A stretch of 64,000 nt of DNA from Cannabis sativa. Lineage: Eukaryota; Streptophyta; Magnoliopsida; Rosales; Cannabaceae. The notes beneath the pieces were generated by a model. That model was not told the DNA's origin and did not search any database. It saw nothing but the letters and a program-made list of their open reading frames with translations. Shown here one piece after another: positions 49,576 to 61,593 of this stretch (the stretch's first letter is position 1; each line of letters begins with the position of its first letter). The stretch spans positions 18,132,160 through 18,196,159 of the forward strand of contig NC_083601.1 in NCBI RefSeq assembly GCF_029168945.1. The letters are read 5' to 3'. A program made the translations under genes and the position numbers.

Positions 49576-49764
49576 ATCAAGATCATTTTGATCATCAATT
49601 TTACATGTAAATAATGTTACCCTCTCGCATGCAGAAATTCAAGGCAACATAATTATAAGTAATAACCACTTACAGTACAGTGAGTCGAGCTCGTCTCATG
49701 GCGGTGAACTTTACATGTTAGGGCTAACCACAATCTTTAGGACCGTATTGCTCTGGTACCATAT

Positions 49765-52395
49765 TGTAACACCCCGATTTCCCGAGATGTCACATAGGAT
49801 AGTCCGTATAAAACAATTTAATAAGATAAAGACAATCAAATACTGCTTTATTGAAAAATATCCAAGCATGAGATCTCATTGTTTAAAACAAAATACTTTT
49901 AGTACTGTAAACTTAAATAAGAACTAGTTAAGTCAAAATAATAGTTCCAAAATGTTTAGCAGTTAAAAACATTAAAAGCAAAATACTGTGCCAGCCCCCT
50001 AACATGCGGTCCACGCCTCGAGCTCTTCATTCTCACTGCTTAGCCTTACCCTTACCTGCACACAGAGTACCCGTGAGCTAACGCCCAGTAAGAAGAGCTA
50101 TGTAGGACATAACCCTCCTAACTAGTTACTTGACATAATTTGCTCTTTTATATTAATCAACAGTAATTCACATTCCATAAATATATCCACAACGCATGTT
50201 GTTCTCACATGCACACATCAAGTCTCATACCGCACATTATACTCACATACGATAATCAACTATTCTCTCATGTTGATCAGACATGAGGTAACCTACCCTG
50301 CCTTGTGTTATTCTCACACTTGGCATCCAACAGGGCAATTAATTACCATAAGTTGTACTCACCCATGATAATGTTATAACCTGCAAGTGTTGTGCTCACA
50401 CAAGCAGCAAGACCCTAATATTATTCTCGTGCTAATGATGCTCACAAAATATAAGGAAATCACAACACTATCAAATTAAATAACAAACCAACCCAAGTTG
50501 TATGCATAACATACACCCTGTGTACAGATGTCCACTCTTCTTACCTCAGTTGCTAAGACCACACTTGCTACCTCGAGCACCTCAACGAATTTCCTTGTTG
50601 AGAACAAGATCCTAGACATTCATTAACACAGCAATACACTCAAAATACATTCAAGTATGAATCTCTAACTCATACAGAAACTTACGTAAAAATACGTAAC
50701 ACATAGGTCCATTTTACTTGCATGACACACCATACATAAGCATTTATTATTTTGATTCACACAAACATATTACATGGACTCAAACAAACATTCTTAACGT
50801 AAAACATGAATTCATACAACACATTTTTACGTAAAATTTACTAAAATACTATTTATTCTTATTAAAGTCCAAATAAATAGTTAATTAATCACCAATAATT
50901 ATAATAAATACCTACAACAACCAATAAATAATAAAACATATTCCTTTTGATATCATAGACAGTAAATGGTATTTCAAAAATACATTTTACTATTTTAACA
51001 ACACTTATCTATTTTTCATAATTAACTTAAGCATTAATTAAGTAAATTCATGAAAAATACCAAAATTAATTAAAAACCGAATCTAACTCTTCTAATACAC
51101 TTTATAATCTGTAATAAGTCATAATTAATTTTCTTTGAATTTTCTAAGCAACCTAGGTATTTTTCATAATTAAAATAAGAAATAACATCAATAATTCATG
51201 AAAAATACATAATCGCCTGAAAATTCAATCTACCAATTTTATAACCGTTTATATATCATAGTCCATCATATAAAATAAATCTAGATTTTTCTGAGCACCC
51301 TAAGTATTTTTCATAATTAATTTAATAAATAACACAAATAATTCATGAAAAATACAAAATTAACCGAAATTCGAATCTACCAATTTTGCAATAGTTTATA
51401 TCTCATAACTAATCATATAAAATATATTTAGATTTTTCTGAGTAATCTAAGTATTTTTCATAATTAATTTAACAAATAAACCAAATAATTCATAATAAAT
51501 CAAATAATTGCAAGAAAATTATCAAACTTCATAGTAGGCCTAAGAACACCTAGCACAAGTCAAGAACTGAAAGAAAATTGAAAAATAACCTCCAGAAACC
51601 CCTGAACGGAGTGTCGTCGGAGTTCTCGTCGGTTTCGTCGCCGGTAAAGTGTAACTTTGTCTCCGATGGCTCTTGAAGCGTCCTTTCGATTGGGGAAGCT
51701 CTCCACAATGCTCAGGACCTCAAAACGATCAAGAAAAGTGGTCCGAGAGGGCAGATCGGGGTTGTCTTCTTCGTTGGCGGTGTACCGTCTTTAATGGAGT
51801 CCAAAATTTTGGATTTTCGTTTTGGACGTTAAAGCTTCGTTTTCTTACGTCAAAAACAATCCTTAGGGTCCCATGCACTCAAATATAACCTCCCTTGACC
51901 CAAGAACAAGCTTAAACACGTTCGAATTCGAGTCCGTAACTAAGCCGCACCTTTGAAGCTTCAAAAATGGCGAATCTCAAAACGACGACTTCCGCCCCTT
52001 ATACCACGTTAAAAGCTTCCTTCGGTCGTATATAAGTGATCCCAAACCCCCACGTTCACCCAGGTTTCACTCCGCTTGAAGAAACGAAAGTTTTCGGTAC
52101 CGTATACGCCGTATACGTGCTCTCTCTCTCTCTCTCGTTGGTTCTCTGTTTTGGGTGAACGAAAATAGAGTTTAAAACCTAATTTCTATCGTGTTTAAAC
52201 CCAAGCAAAATATCGCATTGAACCGAAGTGGAGCGATTCCCATTCCACCAAAATAGGCGTTCGGTTTGTGTGTTCCGTTCATGCGTACGTGAGTTTGAAT
52301 ATTAGTTGTTAATAATAATAATAATAATAATAAACATAATAATAATAATGATAATAATAATAATAATGATAATAATAATAATAATAATAATAATG

Positions 52396-52438
<43 letters not shown>

Positions 52439-52439
52439 G

Positions 52440-52476
<37 letters not shown>

Positions 52477-52665
52477 TACCCATATAACAATATCCAGACA
52501 TATGTATCTATTAGGCATTATACACATGCCAATAAAATCAAATATTATATCATCATAAAAATAATCCCATACATATTTAAATCCATAAATATGTAACATA
52601 AAAAAAAAATACTCTCAGCTAAATAAAATTACAAAAATACCCTTTCGGGGTTAGCGGATATTACA
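49765..52665 (-). repeat. Gypsy Y right LTR (5' LTR)
   Basis: Near-identical copy of the left LTR. It adjoins the primer-binding site and ends at the AGTAT duplication. The TAA tract (about 52312-52475) and CT tract differ in length from the other LTR. Confidence 0.93.
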
Positions 52666-52670
52666 AGTAT

Positions 52671-54257
52671 AATTATCTCATTCGTAGATGGATGTACATT
52701 CAGGGGTGGATATGAGTTTTCGTTGTATTCTTAAAACGATCACTCTAGATTTTACCTTATGCAAAAGAAATTTGAAATGTTTGAAAATTTCATGAATTTC
52801 TAGCAATGGTGGAAAACCATTAAGGTAAGTGGTTAAAGATCTTGCGAACTGATAGGGGTGAAGAAAAAGTTAGTAGATATGCAGTTCAAAGATCATTAAT
52901 TTGATTTTTGAATTATATCCAAACTTACCTCCCTAGAAATTCAATTTGCATATTGATAGTTAGTTACTAGTCGTTGCCTAAATCCTTCTATGGTAATATA
53001 ATTTCAGAATGATGCAATGGTTGTATACTTATGTAAATCATTACTAGATTCATGGATGACCTAATCGAAATCTTAAGAAAAGCTAGAACTGCTAACCCTG
53101 GTTTGCATGTTTGTTAGCTATTCTAAGTGATTAGGGGTGGACCATCCCATAGTCATTAGATAAGAAAGTGTTTGTTTAAACAAATACTACTTTTCTAAGA
53201 AAATGACTAAGTCTGTAAATAAAGTAGCAAATAAAGGAGATAATTTTTCTTGATTCCAAAAGTGTTCTATCATCTTATTCTATACATGATGATCCCACTG
53301 CCTCTGTTGTCTTGACACAATTGAAGAGGTCAATACCATTTAGTTTTCTTAGACATAATTCATGAAACCTTATCGTAGTGGGAGAGTTTCTAGGAACTCA
53401 CCTTCTTATGACTTGGAAGACACTAGTGATTAAAATCCATTGTGAGTTTAAACAAGTAATGGATTGTCAAGATAAGAAACTAAGAAGAAAAGCCAAGAGA
53501 ACTATAGTTTGATCCATTCACATGGTGTAACCTAAAGTTTTCTATTACAAGGACATGAAAGGAAATTTTCGTTTATAAGTCTATTCAATGGACTTAACAA
53601 AACTTCTTATTCCTAGTATTATAGGTTTGAGTTTATCTAAACCTATGGCTTCTGGTATACCTGGTAATTACTTACTCTAATGCAAGCAACTTACTTTAGT
53701 AAGATGCTGAAGCATTTTCTTTCCAATGGCAATCTATAGAAGCTTCACAACTTCTAAGCATAGATTTTATTTATCTAAGGAAAAGTCTCAACTATTCCAG
53801 AAAAGATAAAGCCATGGAAGAATTTCTTAAATCAACAGTGAGAGGTCTCAGATATGCTTTTGGTATGCCTTAGAACAGACACCTGCTGTTGAGTGGGAGT
53901 AATGAGTAGGTATCAGATTAATCCAGGAGAGGAACATTGGAAGACAATCAAGTAAATCTTAAGATTAAGAAGAGGAACTATATGTTAGTCAATAAGGGTG
54001 TGTTTAAAACTCTTAGACTACACCACATCAGATTTCAAGACTTGCCTTTATGCTAGAAAGTCTGCTGATAAAATGGTGATTACTGTGGGGGTGGAGTAGT
54101 GATTTTGGAGAAGTGTAAAAACCTATCTGAAGTCTCTTAGTCTACCAGAAAGAGACTGAATGTTAAAGTTGCAGGAAAGGTACTTATTCAGTCTAAGGAA
54201 AGTTCTATACATTTATGACACCATTCCAACTTGCCTTAACTACTAGTGTTACTTCCT
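52671..54257 (+). pseudogene. Decayed Copia integrase-RT-RNase H of element X2
   Basis: No frame is open, but translated islands keep Copia order: an integrase segment resembling FEMFENFMNF near 52770, the integrase end SLPKSFYGN at 52971-52995, then RNase H-side motifs MSRYQINPGEEHWK at 53902-53943, a 'RRTRNYML' type stretch near 53965, and ARKSADKMVITVG near 54050. The reverse transcriptase between is too degraded to read. This identifies family X as a Copia lineage element. Confidence 0.7.
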
Positions 54258-55537
54258 GAGTGGGAGTGCTAACATAAATATGGAATCTATAGCTTCTATC
54301 TCGCGAACAGAAAGTAAAGGATGATTTTCTTCGAGCTTAACCAAACGAAAATAAATGGTGGAGTACTTATTTCACTTAGCTGAAATATCATTTATACAGG
54401 GTTAAGTGTTTTAAGGATAAAATACATTGTAGGGTGTTACGGTAATTTAATCCCTTTATAGTGTAAATCATCTATATAGAGGATCATAAATCAAATTAGG
54501 ATTATAACAATGGATAACTAATGACGTATCTATATCGTGGAACATATAGAGCGTTCTATATGACTGAGAGAACAATTCCAAGTTCTAAGAGTGGATTCAA
54601 TAAGGAATTAATAAGTTAGGGAATTTACTTGGTAAATTCGGTTCGACTTATTGGAAGCTCGGTTATATAGACCCATGGTCCCCACACTAGTTGAGACCAT
54701 ACTGCTTGTAAGACTCAGTTAATTGATTTTAATTAATAAATTATAATTCTAAAAGTTAGACTATGTCTACTTTATGAATTTTCTCTAAGCAAGGGCGAAA
54801 TTGTAAAGAAAAGAGATTCTAGGTTTATTTATTAATTAAAATACTTTATATGTCTAAATTAATAAATATATTAAATGACAATATTATTTAATAATTATTT
54901 TTAAGTTATTGAATAATTAGAATTATCATTTGAATGGTTAAATTGAAAAATTGGCATTTTTGAGAAAATGGGAATGAAAAATAACAAAATGGAAAAGTCG
55001 CAAAGTGAGGCCCAATTTCCTTATATGGGCCGCCCACTATGCAAGAGGTTTTCCATTTTATTTTTTCTATTTTTTAATGCCACACAATTCTAACCTAAAC
55101 CTAGAAGGCATTCTATAAATAGAAAGTGTTGGCTTCAGGAAACTCATAACTTTGCACATTGTTTCCTTCAGAGAAAAGCCAAGCCGCCCCTTCTCTCTCT
55201 TTTCTTCTCTTCTAATTTCGAAATTCCCTTGAGTGATAGAGTAGTGCCCACACACATCAAGTGGTACCTCAATCATAGTATGTAAGACTGTGGAAAATTA
55301 GCATCAAAGAAGGAGAGAAAGAGATCCAGATTCAGATCTTGATAATTCTCTGCTACATAAAGGAATCAAGGGCTAGAGATCTGAATGGAAAGGAAGGAGT
55401 CATAATATTCCGCTCCACCCAATGTAAGGTTTTCTTAAACTCTTATGTGTTTATTTCATTATTTTAGAATTCATATTAAGATGTTAATAAAACATACTTG
55501 GTAGTAAATCTAGATCATGGTAAAAATATTTCCAACA
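54258..55537 (+). repeat. X2 3' LTR, 5' part deleted
   Basis: From GAGTGGGAG (54258-54266) onward it matches the X LTR from its offset of about 578 to the end TATTTCCAACA. The first 578 bp are missing. It is followed by the ATTCT duplication (55538-55542). Confidence 0.88.
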
Positions 55538-55542
55538 ATTCT

Positions 55543-55983
55543 AACCTAAACCTAGAAGGCATTCTATAAATAGAAAGTGTTGGCTTTAGGAAACTCATAA
55601 CTTTGCACATTGTTTCCTTCAGAGAAAAGCCAAGCCGCCCCTTCTCTCTCTTTTCTTCTCTTCTAATTTCGAAATTCCCTTGAGTGATAGAGTAGTGCCC
55701 ACACACATCAAGTGGTACCTCAATCATAGTATGTAAGACTGTGAAAAATCAGCATCAAAGAAGGAGAGAAAGAGATCCAGATTCAAATCTTGATAATTCT
55801 CTGCTACAGAAAGGAATTAAGGGCTAGAGATCTGAATGGAATGAGTCATTATATTCCGCTGCACCCAATGTAAGGTTTTCTTAAACTCTTATGTGTTTAT
55901 TTCATTGTTTTAGAATTCATATTAGGATGTTAATAAAACATACTTGGTAGTAAATCTAGATCCTGGTAAAAATATTTCCAACA
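55543..55983 (+). repeat. X1 solo LTR, right part
   Basis: The last 441 bp of the X LTR, continuing from 21744 once X2 is removed, ending TATTTCCAACA and followed by the AATAT duplication (55984-55988) and the Athila integrase frame. It repeats almost exactly the tail of the neighbouring X2 LTR (55097-55537). Confidence 0.88.
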
Positions 55984-55988
55984 AATAT

Positions 55989-58212
55989 TTAAACAAATAA
56001 GGATCATCCCACATGAAATTTTTCACTTTAGCATAAAATTTAGATTTATCTTATTTAGACCAATGAGAAGGAATTTCACTAGTGACCAAATAATTGACAA
56101 TATCAGCATACCAAGGAAAAGAAGATACATGCATGAGTTGTTCATCAGGAAAAGTTTCAATGATAGTGGTAGAATCATGATTAGTTTCAACAATAATTGT
56201 AGACAAATGATCATCTACAACATTTTCAGAACCTTTTTTTATCACGTATCTCTAAATCAAATTCTTGTAAAAGCAAGATCCAACGTATTAAGCGAGATTT
56301 AGCATCTTTTTTTGACAAGAGATATTTCAATGCAGCATGATCATAATAGACAATTATTTTAGATCCTAACAAATAAGACCTAAACTTCTCTAATGCAAAC
56401 ACAACAGCAAGCAATTCTTTTTCAGTTGTTAGTGTAATTCAATTGAGCTTCATTTAAAGTTTTGCTAGCATAATATATTACATGAGGTAACTTGTTAATT
56501 CTTTGTCCTAAAACAGCACCAATTGCATAATCAGAAGCATCACACATTATGTCAAAAGGAACATTCCAATCAAGAGGGCGAATAATGGGTGCACTAGTCA
56601 AAAGGGATTTCAATTTTTCAAAGGCAACATGACATTCATTATCAAATACAAAAGCATTTTATTTTACAAGTAAATGACATAAATGGCGTGAAATTTTGCT
56701 AAAGTCTTTTATGAATCTTCTATAAAAACCGGCATGGCCTAAGAATGATCTAATTTCTTTTACTGTCTTAGGTGGAGGAAGTTTTGAAATAAGATCTACT
56801 TTTGCTTTATCAACTTCTATTCCTTGAGATGAAATCACATGACCTAAGACAATTCCCTTTTTGACCATGAAATGAAATTTTTCCCAATTAAGAACTAAAT
56901 TCATTTCTTTGCAACGAATTAAAACAAGAGAAAGATGGTGCAAACAATCATCAAAAGAATTTCCAAACACAGAAAAATCATCCATAAATACTTCAAGATT
57001 TCTTTCAACCATATCAGAAAATATTGCAATCATACATCTTTGAAATGTTGCAGGAGCATTACAAAGACCAAAAGGCATGCAACGATATGCAAAGGTTCCA
57101 AAAGGGCAAGTAAAGGTAGTCTTTTCTTGATCTTCAGGGGCAATGGGGATTTGGTTATATCCCGAATACCCATCAAGAAAGTAATAATAAGCATGGCCAG
57201 CTACCCTTTCAAGCATTTGGTCAATGAAGGGTAATGGAAAGTGGTCTTTCCTAGTGACACTATTCAACTTTCTATAGTCTATACACACTCTCCACCCAGT
57301 TTGGACTCTAGTAGGGATTAACTCATTTTGTTCATTTTTAACAACAGTGATCCCAGACTTTTTTGGAACAACTTGAACTGGACTAACCCAAGGACTGTCA
57401 GAAATAGGGTAAATGATCCCTACATCTAACATTTTAATTACATCATCTCTTACTACCTCTTTCATGTTTGGATTTAATCTTCTTTGACTTTCTCGGGAGG
57501 GCTTAACATTTTCTTCTAAATGAATTCTATGCATGCACACAGCTGGGCTAATTCCCTTAATGTCTCCCATGGTCCAACCTATGGCCTTTTTATGTTTTCT
57601 AAGGATATCTAACAACTTTGCTTCTTGTTTTTCATCTAAATCAGATGCAATGATAACAGGATAGGTGTTAGACTCTCCTAGAAATGTATATTTCAAAGTG
57701 TCAGGAAAAGGTTTGAGATCTAATTTTGGTGGTTCAGGAGTTGACTCAACATGCTCTAATGGAATACATGGTTCAATTTTGGCTTTCCATTTTTTAGTAT
57801 CCATTAGAAGGGTAGACTCAAGCAAAGAATTGACATCATGAATAAAATTATCAACATTTAAGCACATTCCAAACATTTTTGCATAAGTTTCCAAAGATTC
57901 ATCCATGTCCATTTCAAAAATATTTCTTGTGTTAATCATGTTCACTTCATGTATTTCCTCACACTCAACAGATTTAGCAACATTAAAAACATTCAATTCA
58001 ACAGTCATGTTTCCAAAAGATAATTTCAATACACCATTACGACAGTTGATAATTGCATTAGATGTAGCTAAAAATGGTCTACCTAAAATGATGGGTATTT
58101 GAGCATGAGCATTTTCAACAGGTTGAGTATCAAGAACAATGAAATCAACAGGAAAATAGAACTTATCCACTTTAATTAAAACATCTTCTATAATACCTCT
58201 AGGAATTTTCAC
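55989..58212 (-). pseudogene. Athila protease end, RT, RNase H and integrase N-terminus
   Basis: On the minus strand the long frame 58212-56659 has IPIILGRPFLATSNA (end of protease), and RT with SPWVSPVQVVPKKSG, CIDYRKLNSVTRKDHFPLP, MPFGLCNAPATFQRC and catalytic FMDDFSVFG. RNase H follows in pieces: FDIMCDASDYAIGAVLG (about 56560), then after a frame change [17 protein letters not shown] and HAALKYLL (about 56400-56310). The integrase start WDDPYLFKY ends at 55989 and reads across the 35.65-kb nest into CPDQIIRRC at 20329, in frame when one AATAT copy is removed. It is interrupted by stops near 56610 and 56050. Confidence 0.9.
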
Positions 58213-58269
58213 AGAACGATCAACTAATTGAAGTGTTATAGAAGTTGGTTTTAATTCTCCTAGACCAAG

Positions 58270-58455
58270 TTACTTATAAACAGAATAAGGCAATACATTC
58301 ACACTAGCTCCTAAATCAAGTAAAACTTTGTTAATAAAATGATCACCAATGATGCATGAAATTGTTGGACAACAAGGATCTTTATATTTCACAAGGCTTT
58401 CATATTGAATTATGGAGCTAACTTGTTCAGTTAAAAATGCCTTTTTTTGGAACAT
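58270..58455 (-). pseudogene. Athila aspartic protease, N-terminal part
   Basis: The frame encodes CPTISCIIGDHFINKVLLD followed by LGASVNVLPYSVYK. The catalytic motif reads LDLGASVN, the form LDxGAS common in Athila proteins. It is separated from the rest of the protease by stop codons at about 58213-58269 and from gag by a frame change. Confidence 0.85.
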
Positions 58456-59830
58456 TAATGTTTCTTTTAACAGTGCAAAGGTCTTTTAAGAATTTCGAGT
58501 AGGCATGAATTTGTTTAATGGCATCTAAGAATGAAATGTTGATACTTACTTGTTTGAACACTTCTAAGATGTCACTATATTGGTTGCCTTTTTTGAGTGG
58601 AAGTAATCTTTGTGGAAAAGGAGATTTTGAAATGGAAGGAAGAATTTGATCATTATCTTTTGACAAGTCATTTGTGTTGGAACTTTGAGGTTGACTTTGG
58701 TCTTTTTCAACTTGAGGTATGTAATCGGGTTTGGCAATTTCTTTTTCGGACTTAAGAGTTGAAATAGACTTAGCTTCTTCTTTATGACTTGGAATTCCTA
58801 CTTCATATTGGCCTTTAGGATTTGGGACGGGTTGGCTAGGAAATCTCCCTTTTTCTCTCTCAGTTACAACATTGGCAAGTTGACCCAATTGTGTCTCAAG
58901 TTTGGCAATGGATTGAGATTGATTTTGCATGATTTGTTGGGTGGATTGCATGAATTGTTGTAAAGTGTCTTCTAAGGAAGGCTTTCTTTGTGGAGGGTAA
59001 GGTTGACTTGGTTGGGCATGATTCAGATTTGGCATGTTAAATTGGTTTCCTTGAGTCATTTGTGGTTGGTTTTGTCTCCATGAAAAATTGGAATGGTTTC
59101 TCCAATTATGATTGTATGTGATAGAAAATGGGTTATCATTTGGTTTACCATATGAATGTAATGCATTAGCCTCTTCGGAAAGTGTTTCAAGAAAATAAGG
59201 ACATGATTGATCATTATGACAAGTACTAGCATAAACATCTTTTTTAGGTTAAACATGAGAATTCATAGTTTGACTTATGACTAAGGCTTCTACTTTTCTT
59301 GCTAATTTTTCAAAAGATATTCTCAAATCAGTTTCTTCTTTTATTTCATATTTTCCTCCTCTTTTAGGTGAATTATTTGCTCTAGACCTAGGCTCAGAAT
59401 AATTCCATTGTTGTGAATTAACAGATAATTCTTCAAGAGCTTCCCAAGCCTCTTGCCCTTGCAATTTCAAAAATTTTCCGGTATGCATAGATTGAATCAT
59501 TTGTCGGTTTGAAGGGGTTAAACCATCATAAAAATATTTTACAAGTCTCAATTTTTCAAAACCAATTGTGGGGGCATTTTAATAATAAATCTTTAAATCT
59601 TTCCCAACATTCATAAAATTTTTCATTATCTTTTTGATAAAATTCGGAGATTTCTCTTCTTAAATTATCAGTTTTGGACATGGGGAAAAATTTGGCAAGA
59701 AATTTATTAAAAAGTTGATCCCAAGCTGTTATGGTTCCGGTTGGAAGTGAGTTTAACCAAGCTTTGGCTTTATCTTTTAAAGAAAAAGAAAACAACCTAA
59801 GTTTAACCGACTCATCCGAAAAATTTTAAA
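58427..59830 (-). pseudogene. Athila gag in four frames
   Basis: The pieces read in order on the minus strand: 59795-59556 (LKDKAKAWLNSLPTGTITAW, FFPMSKTDNLRREI; Retrotrans_gag), 59551-59249 (YFYDGLTPSNRQMI, QEAWEALEEL), 59256-59056, and 59059-58427 (Gln-rich coiled region, QSIAKLETQLGQLANVV). At least three frame changes separate them. The organisation and sequence type are those of Athila gag, which often lacks a CCHC knuckle; I see none here. Not functional. Confidence 0.88.
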
Positions 59831-61012
59831 AACGAAAAGTTGAGCAAATATCTAAAAAAATCTTTGACATGCATATAAGGATCTTCTCTTTCTAAACCAT
59901 AAAAAGAAGGCAACAATTGAATGATGGATGGTTTAAGTTCAAAATGAGTGGCATTAGTAGTAGGCAAAACAATGCATGATGGAGCATTAGATGAAATAAG
60001 TGAAAAATATTCAAGCAGCGTTTTTTCTTATGCAATATTAGGTTCTTGTTCCATTATGCTTAGATTTTCAAAAACACTTTCAATTTCACCTAAAGTTACT
60101 ACTCTTTTTACCAATCGATTTTTAGAATCATGTTGCCAATGATGCATGAAATGTCACAAATTTCACAAAAAAACACCAAGTAACATACAATAATCTCAAG
60201 AAGACAAATTTCTGATGTGAAAGATCAGTTATAAACCACAACCACAGAGCATACTTATAACACGAAGAGATTATGATTTTTTTTTTTAATTTTTCAATTT
60301 TTTTGGTTTGACTTGTTCCCATGCCTATTTAATTCCACTTACTCATGACTTAATAACAACTCCCCGAGGTTAATTATTAAGTGTGGATGGGAACTTTGCC
60401 AAATTTCCTTTAAGCAAAAATTGCTTATGTTGAAAGAACAAGCTTTGTTTTTAGTTTTTTTTTCAAGTATTTTTTTTTTAAGCAAAGTAAATAAAGTTAC
60501 AACTAAATAAATACAATAAAAAAAATTACAATAATAATGATAGATAGTTATATTAAAGTTAGGAGGCACAAAATGCCATCAACTAACTATAATAATAATA
60601 GTAGTATAGTAATGCCTTCAACTAAAATGATAAACAAAAATAAAAGCTAGGAGACACTAATGCCATCACTAGAGGAGGGATAATAGGAGGCAAAAATGAA
60701 CTCAACTATTAAGTATGTAGGAGGCACAAAATGCACTCAACTACTAAAGAAAAAAAAAAGGTTAGGAGGCAAAAATGCACTCAACTAACAAATATGTAGG
60801 AGGCACAAAATGCCATCAACTACCAATAAATATGTATATATAGTATATGAGACCCATATAGTATAATATATAATATAAAATATATAACAATATATGTATA
60901 ACTTTTTTTTCGATATTTTTTGAACTTTTTTTTGATGAAAATGAGCAAAGAAAAAAAAAATAACTAGTAGAAGAGTATTACTTACCTTGTAAAAAGATCG
61001 TTTCTTTCTTGC
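59831..61012 (-). other. Athila 5' leader
   Basis: Non-coding leader between primer-binding site and gag. It includes poly-A/T tracts and, at about 60556-60825, six or so degenerate repeats of 'taggaggcacaaaatgc..tcaacta'. Small frames here have no domain. Confidence 0.65.
60556..60825. repeat. Short degenerate tandem repeats in the Athila leader
   Basis: The unit 'aggaggcaNaaatgcNNtcaact' recurs near 60561, 60648, 60687, 60718, 60765 and 60796, with irregular spacing of 30-90 bp. On the element's sense strand the unit is purine/pyrimidine mixed, with 'gttgagtgcatttttgcctcc'-like sequence. Confidence 0.7.
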
Positions 61013-61033
61013 AACTCCCCGACAACGGCGCCA
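61013..61033 (-). promoter_or_regulatory. Athila primer-binding site
   Basis: The minus strand reads TGGCGCCGTTGTCGGGGA, the classic tRNA-Asp-type primer site of Athila/Tat elements, seven bases inside the right LTR edge at 61040. Confidence 0.88.
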
Positions 61034-61039
61034 AAAACT

Positions 61040-61593
61040 TGTTGTCCTCAAAAGTGAGTGTTTTAATATTTATACTCGCAAGTGCACGAATCGTTTCGAA
61101 ATAAAGTGTTCACGTAAGTGTAAGGTCGAATCCATGGGAATTGACTAACATCAAAAGAAACTATTTCAAACAAAACAAGAATATTCTAACATAGCTCCAA
61201 ATATTTGATGGGATTTTGGTTTTGCAAAATAAAATAAAAGACAAGTAACTAAAATACTTAAGATTAAAGATGAGTGAGTATGAAAATAATTTTCAAATAA
61301 GATGTATAAAACAAGATTATTAAGATATTAGAATCCACAAAATGCAAGTTCAATAGTATTTCTAAGTATATTGATTCCCAAGTTTTAGATATAGTTGAAA
61401 TAAATCACACTATATTTTCCAATTAGACAAGTTATTTTTAAAAAGTTAAGATTTTTCTTCACTTATAAAATGTATAATTTCTAAGCATTAAATGTGTTAC
61501 AATTTAATGAAACTACACAAAATGAAAGAAACTATGTTTAGGCAAAATATAACACTTATATTCAAAGAATTAGATGTAAACAATTTAATGAAA
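61040..61593 (-). repeat. Right LTR (5' LTR) of Athila, interrupted
   Basis: It starts TGTTGTCCTCAAAAGTGAG like the left LTR and matches 16241 to about 16800 with scattered differences. It breaks at about 61593, where a family Z LTR fragment begins; the remainder is outside the window. Confidence 0.88.

Larger units (their letters stand above)
42064..52665 (-). mobile_element. Gypsy Y, Tekay-like chromovirus, recent insertion
   Basis: A 10.6-kb element with a perfect target duplication AGTAT (42059-42063 and 52666-52670). LTRs of 2,899 bp (42064-44962) and 2,901 bp (49765-52665) start TGTAACACCCCGATTTCC and end GTTAGCGGATATTACA. By eye they differ by about two substitutions, one small indel and microsatellite length, so the insertion is young. 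On the minus strand the primer-binding site is TGGTACCAGAGC (49761-49750), and a purine tract adjoins 44963. Pol is one intact frame; gag is broken by frame changes. Confidence 0.95.

Noticed and set aside
55067..55727. Repeated 69-70-residue frame starting MIEVPLDVCGHYSI (also at 62551)
   Set aside because: It is the antisense of the X LTR tail. Its repetition reflects recent LTR copies, not a gene family.
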